Shown one piece after another: positions 26,963 through 33,332 of a stretch of DNA of 33,332 nt (the first letter of the stretch is position 1; each line of letters starts with the position of its first letter). The notes under the pieces were generated by a model. It worked only from the letters and a program-made list of their open reading frames with translations. It did no database searches and was not told the origin of the DNA. The stretch is from contig JALEJO010000035.1 in the NCBI GenBank assembly GCA_022769365.1, positions 1 through 33,332 of the forward strand. Direction: 5' to 3'. A program made the translations under genes and the position numbers. The DNA comes from Oscillospiraceae bacterium. Lineage in GTDB: Bacteria; Bacillota; Clostridia; Oscillospirales; Ruminococcaceae.

Positions 26963-29353
26963 ATGGATTTATCAATGAAATGGCTTGCTGATTTTATTCC
27001 ACGTAAGTTTGACGTTAAGGAATTTTGTGCAGCAATGACAATGAGCGGTTCAAAAGTAGAAGAATACAGACCTGAGGGTGCAGATATATCAAATGTTGTT
27101 GTAGGTAAAATTCTTGCAAAAGAAAAACACGAAAACGCAGATGCACTTTTTGTTTGTCAGGTTGATGTTGCAAAAGAAGAACCAATACAGATAGTTACAA
27201 ATGCAAAAAATGTTCAGGTGGGCGACCTTGTGCCTGTTGCACTTGACGGTGCTGTTCTTCCTGAAGGAAAAATCAAAAAATGCAAGATGAGAGGCGTTCC
27301 AAGTTTCGGTATGTTCTGCGGACTTGAAACACTTGGACTTACAGAACACGATTTCCCATATGCAGACCCTGATGGTGTTTTTGTCATAAAAGAAGATTGC
27401 AAAATTGGTGAAGATATTCATACAGCAATTGGTCTTGATGATACAACAGTTGAATTTGAAATTACTTCAAACAGACCTGACTGCCTTTCTGTTTTAGGAC
27501 TTGCAAGAGAAGCGTCAGCAACTTTCAATATTCCGCTTGAATATAAAAAGCCTGTATTTGAAGGCCTTGATGAAGATATAAACATGCAGCTTAAAATAGA
27601 TGTTGAAAATAAGGAAAAGTGTCCTCATTACACAGCAGGTATTGTTAAGGGTGTTAAAATAGGTCCGTCACCAAGATGGATGAGAGAAAGACTCCGTGCA
27701 AGCGGTGTACGTCCTATAAATAATCTTGTTGATATAACAAATTATGTAATGCTTGAATATGGTCAGCCAATGCACGCTTTTGATAAGAGATATGTTGAAG
27801 GCGGACATATAGTTGTAAGAAATGCTGAAAAGGGTGAAAAGATAACAACTCTTGACGGTGTTGAAAGAGAACTTAGTGAAGAAATGCTTATCATTGCTGA
27901 TGAAAAGAAACCTATCGCTGTTGCAGGCGTTATGGGCGGAGAATTCAGCGGAATTATGGACGATACAACGGAAGTTGTATTTGAATCAGCTTATTTTGAA
28001 CCTGTTCAGGTAAGAAGAACAGCTAAAAAACTCGGAATGAGAACAGAAGCATCTGCAAGATATGATAAAGGCCTTGACCCTACATCACAGAAAACAATAC
28101 TTGAAAGGGCTTTTGAACTTGTTGAAATGCTTGGTGCAGGTACACCTGTAAAATCAATCATAGATGTTGACAACAACACAGCAAAGCCTTCAGAAGTTGA
28201 ATTTGACCCTGACTGGATAAATAATTTCCTTGGCACAGATATAAGCAGGGAAGAACAGGTAAAGTATCTTGAATCACTTGAATTTAAGGTAGAAGGAAAC
28301 AAAGTAATCGCACCATCATACAGAATTGATATTGAATGGAAAGCTGATATTGCAGAAGAAGTTGCAAGACTTTACGGTTACGATAAAATACCTTCAACAA
28401 TAATCAAGGGCGTTGCAAACGCAAAACTTACAGAAGAACAGAAGTTCACAAGAAAACTCAGAAACACAATGACAGCACTCGGATATTATGGTATTTTGAC
28501 TTATACATTTGTTTCACCTAAATATTTCGATAAAATCAATCTTCCAAAAGACAGCAAACTCAGAAATACTATAACAATTATGAATCCGCTCGGTGAAGAT
28601 ACAAGTGTTATGAGAACAACAACACTTCCTTCAATGCTTGAAATTCTTTCTGTTAACCATAACAACAGAAATGCATCAGCAAGACTTTTTGAAATAAGCA
28701 AGGAATATATACCTACAGAAGAAGGTAAACTTCCAGAAGAACCTTTAAGACTTACTCTTGGTATGTATGGTGATGATGCTGATTTCTTTGAAATAAAAGG
28801 TGCAGCGGAAGAAATTCTTGAAGAAGCAGGAATTTATGACTATGAAATAGTAAGAATGAATGAAACAGATGCATTTGAAGAAAAGAGTGCATTCCACCCT
28901 GGAAGAAGTGCAGCTGTTTTAAAGAACGGTAAAGCAATAGGATATTTTGGCGAAATACACCCATCTGTGCAGAAAACATACGGATTTGACACAAAGGTTT
29001 ATGCTGCTAAGTTTAATATTCCTGAAATGATGGAAGAAAGTGTAAGCGAAAAGGTTTATGAAGAACTTCCTAAGTTCCCGGCAACAACAAGAGATTTAAG
29101 CCTTATATGTGATGAATCTTTGCCTGTTGGAAAAATTCAGGAAGCAATTAAGTCAGCAGCAGGAAAAATTCTTGAAGAAGTACAGCTCTTTGACGTATAT
29201 CAGGGTAAACAGATTGAAGCAGGAAAGAAGAGTGTTTCTTATTCTGTTAAGCTTCGTTCAAAAGAATCCACTCTTACAGATGAACAGGCTGACAGCACAA
29301 TGAAGAAGATACTCAAAGCACTTTCAGCAATAGGAGCAGAACTCCGTCAATAA
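26963..29353 (+). CDS. pheT: Phenylalanine-tRNA ligase beta subunit
   Basis: The 796-residue partner of PheS. Domains in order are an N-terminal part with an EMAP-II-like tRNA-binding domain (VVVGKILAKEKHENADALFVCQVD), the B3/B4 editing domain (RPINNLVDITNYVMLEYGQPMHAFD), the B5 domain, the catalytic-like core, and a C-terminal FDX-ACB anticodon-binding domain (FPATTRDLSLICDESLPVGKIQEAI). B3/B4 hydrolyses mischarged Tyr-tRNA-Phe. Length is that of the long bacterial form. GTGAGG lies before the ATG. It is the second gene of the T-box operon and ends 3 nt before the next ORF. Confidence 0.98.
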   Translation: MDLSMKWLADFIPRKFDVKEFCAAMTMSGSKVEEYRPEGADISNVVVGKILAKEKHENADALFVCQVDVAKEEPIQIVTNAKNVQVGDLVPVALDGAVLPEGKIKKCKMRGVPSFGMFCGLETLGLTEHDFPYADPDGVFVIKEDCKIGEDIHTAIGLDDTTVEFEITSNRPDCLSVLGLAREASATFNIPLEYKKPVFEGLDEDINMQLKIDVENKEKCPHYTAGIVKGVKIGPSPRWMRERLRASGVRPINNLVDITNYVMLEYGQPMHAFDKRYVEGGHIVVRNAEKGEKITTLDGVERELSEEMLIIADEKKPIAVAGVMGGEFSGIMDDTTEVVFESAYFEPVQVRRTAKKLGMRTEASARYDKGLDPTSQKTILERAFELVEMLGAGTPVKSIIDVDNNTAKPSEVEFDPDWINNFLGTDISREEQVKYLESLEFKVEGNKVIAPSYRIDIEWKADIAEEVARLYGYDKIPSTIIKGVANAKLTEEQKFTRKLRNTMTALGYYGILTYTFVSPKYFDKINLPKDSKLRNTITIMNPLGEDTSVMRTTTLPSMLEILSVNHNNRNASARLFEISKEYIPTEEGKLPEEPLRLTLGMYGDDADFFEIKGAAEEILEEAGIYDYEIVRMNETDAFEEKSAFHPGRSAAVLKNGKAIGYFGEIHPSVQKTYGFDTKVYAAKFNIPEMMEESVSEKVYEELPKFPATTRDLSLICDESLPVGKIQEAIKSAAGKILEEVQLFDVYQGKQIEAGKKSVSYSVKLRSKESTLTDEQADSTMKKILKALSAIGAELRQ

Positions 29354-29356
29354 TAT

Positions 29357-30211
29357 ATGAAAAAGGAAAACTTGATTTTCTTTGGCATTATCGCAGCAGT
29401 TTCAGCGGCTGCGATAATTGCTTTAATTACATATAATATAAATAATGGTAAGGATAATATTGTTATAAACGTGGGAAGTACTGTTTCGGATACTGAAATA
29501 TCAGATGATGAAAATTCTGTTTTTTCAGATGAAAATTCACAAAAATCAGAAAAAACAAAGAAATCTTCCAAAAATAAGAAAAATTCTTCTAAAAAAGGTA
29601 CTAAAAAGACAAGATCTTCAAAAAAATCTGTAAAATCAGTGAAAAAGACCCAGAAAACAGCCGATGAAACAGAAGTTTCTTTTCCGATTAATTTAAATTC
29701 GGCAAGTGCTGAAGAACTTTGTGCAATTAAGGGCATAGGTGAAACTCTTGCGGGAAATATTATTTCCTACAGAGATAGCATTGGCGGATTTATAAACCGT
29801 GATCAGCTTCTTGATGTTGACGGAATAGGCGAGGCGAAATATGCTTCAATACGTGAATACCTCTATATAGAGAATGAACAGGAACTTCCACAGGATATTT
29901 CAGATTCTGAAAATGAAGAAAATCAGACCAAACAGGAAAATTATTCTGATGAAACTGAAATTTATTCAGATGATGATACTCTGCCGGATAGTGAGGATAT
30001 AATTTGCATAGAATTAAACAGTGCGGAACTTGAGGACCTTGAAATGATACCTTGTTTTGATGAGGAGATGTGTGAAAGTATTCTGGAACTGCGTGATAAA
30101 ATAGGGCATTTCAGCGATGTGTATGAAATTTTATACGCTGATGGAATGACGAAGAAGTTATTTTGTGAAGCAGAAAAATATTTATATGTCGAAAATGAAG
30201 ACACGGAATAA
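29357..30211 (+). CDS. ComEA-like membrane-anchored helix-hairpin-helix protein
   Basis: A 284-residue protein with one N-terminal membrane anchor (about residues 6-25), a low-complexity Ser/Lys-rich linker (SKNKKNSSKKGTKK) at about 65-100, and two ComEA-type HhH regions. The first, INLNSASAEELCAIKGIGETLAGNIISYRD, is close to canonical. The second, IELNSAELEDLEMIPCFDEEMCESILELRD, has lost the Gly-rich hairpin (PCFDEE for KGIG). ComEA binds incoming DNA at the cell surface in competence, but the usual SLBB domain is missing here, so a role in DNA uptake is inference. No good ribosome binding site is seen before the ATG; translation may be coupled to pheT, 3 nt upstream. Confidence 0.75.
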   Translation: MKKENLIFFGIIAAVSAAAIIALITYNINNGKDNIVINVGSTVSDTEISDDENSVFSDENSQKSEKTKKSSKNKKNSSKKGTKKTRSSKKSVKSVKKTQKTADETEVSFPINLNSASAEELCAIKGIGETLAGNIISYRDSIGGFINRDQLLDVDGIGEAKYASIREYLYIENEQELPQDISDSENEENQTKQENYSDETEIYSDDDTLPDSEDIICIELNSAELEDLEMIPCFDEEMCESILELRDKIGHFSDVYEILYADGMTKKLFCEAEKYLYVENEDTE

Positions 30212-30408
30212 TTATACATAATAAAAATCAAAAAAATGACAGTTCTCTTGTGGTATATGACAAACAAGATGAAATTTATATAAAAATCACGTGTTACGGA
30301 TTTGTAATAAATAGCCAAAACAGCAAAAATTTATCGTGATAATGCATAAAATACAGCTGTTGAATTTGTGTATCATATCCAAAATCTATTAAATAATAAT
30401 CCATAGTC
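30212..30408. other. Gene-free spacer between the ComEA-like gene and the sugar transporter promoter
   Basis: No gene with a ribosome binding site was found and no convincing terminator is visible after the ComEA-like gene. It holds a small inverted repeat TTATC-GT-GATAA at 30331-30342, about 70 bp before the next -35, which could be a regulator site or chance. The 80-codon minus-strand ORF here lacks a ribosome binding site. Confidence 0.5.
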
Positions 30409-30437
30409 TTGACTTTTAGTCGGAAATATTGTATATT
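30409..30437 (+). promoter_or_regulatory. SigmaA promoter of the sugar ABC transporter genes
   Basis: TTGACT (30409-30414) and TATATT (30432-30437) are 17 nt apart. The predicted start is near 30444, which gives a long leader of about 160 nt. Confidence 0.75.
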
Positions 30438-30443
30438 ATACTT

Positions 30444-30600
30444 ACCAAAAGTGCACAAAGCCTTGATTGTGTCGTACAGGCATAAGAGAGGAGTTGTGGG
30501 CTTTTCGTACCGCGTGTATAGGGCGGTAAAATTCATATTTTATATTTTCTAATGATATATTATATTTCAACAAATATAGTATAGATATTTAAGGAGGAAA
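30444..30600 (+). other. Possibly structured leader of the sugar transporter operon
   Basis: The predicted leader RNA has several pairings: TACCGC-GTGTATAGG-GCGGTA (30508-30528), AAAGCC (30457-30462) with GGCTTT (30499-30504), and alternatively CACAA (30454-30458) with TTGTG (30467-30471). The second and third share bases, so they may be mutually exclusive. The GC content here is above the flanking DNA. I could not match it to a known riboswitch, and it has no T-run terminator. AAGGAGG follows at its end for the binding-protein gene. Confidence 0.4.
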
Positions 30601-30607
30601 ATTACCA

Positions 30608-32080
30608 ATGAACAAACTTAAAAAGACATTAGCTTTAGTTGCAGCTATGGGTCTTGCTTGTACAGCATTCGTAGGATGTGGTTCAAGCGATGACAACAAG
30701 AAGGAAGATACAACAGAAGCTACAACAGAAGCAGCTTCAGAAGATTCTTCATCAGAAGACGGTTCAGCAGAAGATTCAAGCAGCGAAGGCGGCGACGCAT
30801 CAGCTGACGGCGAAGGCATTGCTGACACATGGACAGCAGCTGATTCATCACTCGCTGATGACGGCGACCAGCTCACAATCGTAACATGGACAACAAACGA
30901 CCTTGCTAACATGTTCAAGGACTATGTTGGAAATGAAGAAGGCGGTGCAGACGCTAACGGTACTAAGGTTGCTTACCAGCTCGTAGGTTCTTCAGGTACA
31001 GAAGCTATGGAACAGTATACAACATACTTTGACGGCGGCGAAGACGTTGACCTTTACTGTGCAGAAGCTGGCTGGATTCTTGAATACATCACAGATTCAA
31101 AGTATTCTTCACCACTTAGCGAAGTTGGTTTCAACGCAGCTGACTACAGCAACGCTTATCAGTATACACTTGATACAGCTACAGTAGACGGCGAACTTAT
31201 GGGTGCTACATGGCAGGCTGCTCCTGGTGGTTATGTATACAGAACAGACCTCGCAGACAGCTACCTCGGCGTTAAGTCACCAGAAGATATGCAGGCTAAG
31301 ATTTCTGACTGGGATTCATTCTGGGCAACAGCTGAAGAAGTTAAGACAGCTTCAGACGGAAAGACAAGAATGGCAGCTACAGCAGCAGGCGTATGGCAGG
31401 CATATTCAACAGCTATGAACAAGACTTGGGTTAACGACGATATGACTCTTAACACAGACGGCTGTGAAGATTACGTCGACATGATCGAAAATGCAATCAG
31501 CAATGGTTACGTTGACGAAACAGCTCAGTGGACAGATGCATGGTTTGCTGAAGGTCAGGATGACGGTGCATTCGGTTACTTCTTCTCAACATGGTGCCTC
31601 CCTTCAGGTGCTCAGCTTGAACAGGCTTCAGGCGGTACTTCAGGTGCTACATATGGTAAGTGGAACATCGTTACAGGTCCTTGCAACTACTTCTGGGGCG
31701 GTACATGGCTCGTTGCTTCACCTAACTGTGACAACGTTACAGCAGCACATGACTTCATCAAGCACTTCACAGTTGATACAGACGCTATGCAGAACTATGC
31801 TGAAACATACGGCGACTTTGTAAACAACAAGGAAGCTATGAACGCAGTTGCATCAGGCGACTATTCAAACCCAGCACTTGGCGGTCAGAACCAGTTCGCA
31901 GTTCTTACAGATGCTGCTGACGGTATCACACTCAGCGATACAGCTACAAAGTATGACCAGACATGTAAGGATGCATTCAACAATGCAATCACAAACAACT
32001 GGGGCAAGGATAAGGATACAATTATGAACGCATTCAAGACAGATCTCGCTGCAGCATCATCAGATATTACTGTTGAATAA
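30608..32080 (+). CDS. Carbohydrate ABC transporter substrate-binding lipoprotein
   Basis: The 490-residue lipoprotein has a signal peptide with lipobox FVGC (Cys24), then an acidic, Thr/Ser/Glu-rich linker (about 25-70) that probably lets it reach through the cell wall. The remainder is a type-1 sugar-binding protein core with conserved-looking parts such as LTIVTWTTNDLANMF, GGYVYRTDLAD and WGGTWLVASPNCDNV. Aromatic residues are frequent, as in oligosaccharide binders, but the sugar cannot be named. Codons end in C more often than in the neighbouring genes, with a strong AAGGAGG site, suggesting high expression. Two permeases follow. No ATPase gene is in view; such importers often share an MsmX-type ATPase. 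Confidence 0.9.
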   Translation: MNKLKKTLALVAAMGLACTAFVGCGSSDDNKKEDTTEATTEAASEDSSSEDGSAEDSSSEGGDASADGEGIADTWTAADSSLADDGDQLTIVTWTTNDLANMFKDYVGNEEGGADANGTKVAYQLVGSSGTEAMEQYTTYFDGGEDVDLYCAEAGWILEYITDSKYSSPLSEVGFNAADYSNAYQYTLDTATVDGELMGATWQAAPGGYVYRTDLADSYLGVKSPEDMQAKISDWDSFWATAEEVKTASDGKTRMAATAAGVWQAYSTAMNKTWVNDDMTLNTDGCEDYVDMIENAISNGYVDETAQWTDAWFAEGQDDGAFGYFFSTWCLPSGAQLEQASGGTSGATYGKWNIVTGPCNYFWGGTWLVASPNCDNVTAAHDFIKHFTVDTDAMQNYAETYGDFVNNKEAMNAVASGDYSNPALGGQNQFAVLTDAADGITLSDTATKYDQTCKDAFNNAITNNWGKDKDTIMNAFKTDLAAASSDITVE

Positions 32081-32131
32081 TTCATATTGTTATCTTAAAT
32101 AGTTATACAACTAAACAGTTTTAAATATATG

Positions 32132-32155
32132 GCCTATGGGGCATGCCTCATAGGC
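32132..32155 (+). terminator. Intercistronic hairpin after the binding-protein gene (attenuator or mRNA stabiliser)
   Basis: GCCTATGGGG and CCTCATAGGC form a 10-bp stem (one G-U pair) with a CATG loop. The tract after it, TGTATTATGATTTATTAC, is not a strong T-run, so partial termination or 3'-end protection fits better. Such hairpins commonly keep the binding protein in excess over the permeases. Confidence 0.65.
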
Positions 32156-32224
32156 TGTATTATGATTTATTACTTACAATTTTTTTCTTACAATTTTATT
32201 TTAATAATTTGAGAGGTGGATTAT

Positions 32225-33244
32225 ATGGCATCAGCGGCACAAAAACGCATTAAATCTATCAGCTATGCTAAATATGGCTATATGTTCATTGCGCCGTTCT
32301 TTATCGTATACTGTTTCTTCCAGTTATGGCCTCTGATTAACACATTTATCTTGGCGTTCTACGGAAACGGAAATACACAGACTGATTTCGTTGGTGTAGC
32401 TAACTTCAAAGCTATTCTTATGGGTGGCGGATTTGCTGAAAAAGCTATACAGATGAGATTTAGTAAAGCAATTGTTACAACAATTATTCTTTGGTTTGGT
32501 AACTTCATACCACAGATTCTTCTTTCTTTGATTCTTGCAGCATGGTTCACAGATGCTAAGCTCAAAATCAGAGGCAAGGGCTTCTTTAAGGTTGTTATGT
32601 ACCTTCCAAATATCATTACAGCAGCTTCAGTTGCTGCACTTTATGTTTCACTTTTCGGTGATACAAAATATGGCGCTATTAACTCACTTCTTATTGGTGC
32701 CGGACTTATTTCAAGCCCTATTAAATTCGTTACAAACGCAGTTTGGGCGAGAGGTCTTACAATGTTCATTCAGACATGGCTCTGGTTTGGTAACACAATG
32801 ATCATGCTTATGTCTGGTATTATGGGTATCAACCCATCACTCTTTGAAGCAGCTGATATTGATGGTGCTTCAAGCACACAACAGTTCTTTAAGGTTACAT
32901 TGCCTCTTCTCAGACCAATCATGGTTTATACACTTATCACATCAATGATAGGTGGTTTACAGATGTTCGATATTCCGTACCTCTTCCACGAAACAGTTGA
33001 TGTTACAGAAGATCTTAGAACAGTTGCCGTATTCGTTTACGAAAACTTCCATACAGCACCTTCACAGGCTAACTATGGTTACTCAGCAGCTGCATCTGTT
33101 ATCCTCTTCTTCATCACAGCAGTTCTTGGTTCTATCTGCTTCTACATGAACAGAGATAAGGACGAAATTGCAAGAAAGAAGAAGAACAAGGAAGCAAGAA
33201 AGAGACTTGCTGAAATTCAGGCAGCAAAGAAGGAGGCTATGTAA
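32225..33244 (+). CDS. Carbohydrate ABC transporter permease (MalF/UgpA type)
   Basis: The 339-residue membrane protein has six hydrophobic segments, beginning with YMFIAPFFIVYCFFQLWPLINTFILAF. The cytoplasmic EAA loop reads EAADIDGASSTQQFFKVTLPLLRP, the docking site for the ATPase. The C-terminus is Lys/Arg-rich. The ORF track opens at a GTG at 32216, but GAGAGG lies before the ATG at 32225 and that is the better start. Codon choice is similar to the binding-protein gene. The next gene's ATG overlaps its stop (ATGTAATG), so the two permeases are probably translated together. Confidence 0.93.
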   Translation: MASAAQKRIKSISYAKYGYMFIAPFFIVYCFFQLWPLINTFILAFYGNGNTQTDFVGVANFKAILMGGGFAEKAIQMRFSKAIVTTIILWFGNFIPQILLSLILAAWFTDAKLKIRGKGFFKVVMYLPNIITAASVAALYVSLFGDTKYGAINSLLIGAGLISSPIKFVTNAVWARGLTMFIQTWLWFGNTMIMLMSGIMGINPSLFEAADIDGASSTQQFFKVTLPLLRPIMVYTLITSMIGGLQMFDIPYLFHETVDVTEDLRTVAVFVYENFHTAPSQANYGYSAAASVILFFITAVLGSICFYMNRDKDEIARKKKNKEARKRLAEIQAAKKEAM

Positions 33245-33332
33245 TGAGTATAAAATATTCAAGCGATCCTGGCATGAAGACAGTCAAGGATAACTATCAT
33301 TTCAAAGTAGCCCTTCGTTCATGGCTTGTATT
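33244..33332 (+). CDS. Start of a second carbohydrate ABC transporter permease (partial)
   Basis: Only 29 codons are visible, starting MSIKYSSDPGMKTVKD and reaching a hydrophobic-looking VALRSWLV. The ATG overlaps the stop codon of the preceding permease by 1 nt, with GGAGG a few bases upstream. In transporters of this type the second permease (MalG/UgpE type) follows the first, so that identity is inferred from context; no permease motif is inside the window. Confidence 0.65.
   Translation, partial: MSIKYSSDPGMKTVKDNYHFKVALRSWLV

Noticed and set aside
30294-30536. 80-aa minus-strand ORF over the sugar transporter leader
   Set aside because: No ribosome binding site, no known domain, and it is antisense to a good promoter and leader.
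1-33332. Defence system, prophage, insertion sequence or biosynthetic cluster
   Set aside because: No nuclease, methylase, transposase, integrase, toxin-antitoxin or synthase genes were recognised; nearly all genes are housekeeping, sporulation or carbohydrate-related.

Overview
ORGANISM. The window is AT-rich DNA from a low-GC Firmicute of the class Clostridia, most likely a Ruminococcus-type member of the Oscillospiraceae. This rests on strong GGAGG-type ribosome binding sites with some TTG and GTG starts, a tRNA-Phe T-box leader, the spore-morphogenesis pair SpoIVA and SipL (a lineage with endospore genes), a secreted dockerin-bearing Cthe_2159-like protein (cellulosome-type biology), and RNase J, GdpP and FtsH housekeeping genes. 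No rRNA, tRNA, CRISPR array, transposase or phage gene was seen; the window looks like ordinary chromosome. LAYOUT. (1) 1-925, plus: tail of a probable ABC ATPase gene and an ABC-2-like membrane protein, ending at a shared bidirectional terminator. (2) 1031-4071, minus: sipL-spoIVA, a two-gene spore-coat operon with a candidate SigmaE promoter. (3) 4217-13745, plus: a consensus SigmaA promoter, a roughly 400-nt possibly structured leader, then rnj-gdpP-rplI-dnaB-tilS-ftsH, tightly packed and ending at a terminator. (4) 13762-16065, minus: an HD-domain hydrolase and a cytoplasmic GH13 alpha-amylase-family enzyme with an unusual C-terminal domain, behind a good SigmaA promoter. (5) 16286-18545, plus: a monocistronic secreted dockerin protein with a palindrome at its promoter. 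(6) 18510-25562, minus: seven genes with small gaps, namely a membrane protein, the NAD(P)HX repair enzyme, a lipoprotein, then folate synthesis genes folC-HD, folP, folBK and folA. (7) 25571-30211, plus: T-box, pheS, pheT and a ComEA-like helix-hairpin-helix protein. (8) 30409 to the end, plus: promoter and leader, then a carbohydrate ABC importer (binding lipoprotein, permease, start of a second permease) running off the window. HOW IT FITS TOGETHER. SpoIVA and SipL are known physical partners at the forespore surface and are encoded side by side here. The fol genes cover pterin side-chain cleavage, pyrophosphorylation, pteroate synthesis, glutamylation and reduction, but not GTP cyclohydrolase (folE). 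The dockerin protein, the cytoplasmic GH13 enzyme and the ABC importer suggest a polysaccharide-degrading life, though they are not one operon. The pheST operon should be induced by uncharged tRNA-Phe. Most of the window is recognisable. The least explained items are the RNA leaders before rnj and before the sugar transporter, the FolC-HD fusion, and the GH13 C-terminal domain.
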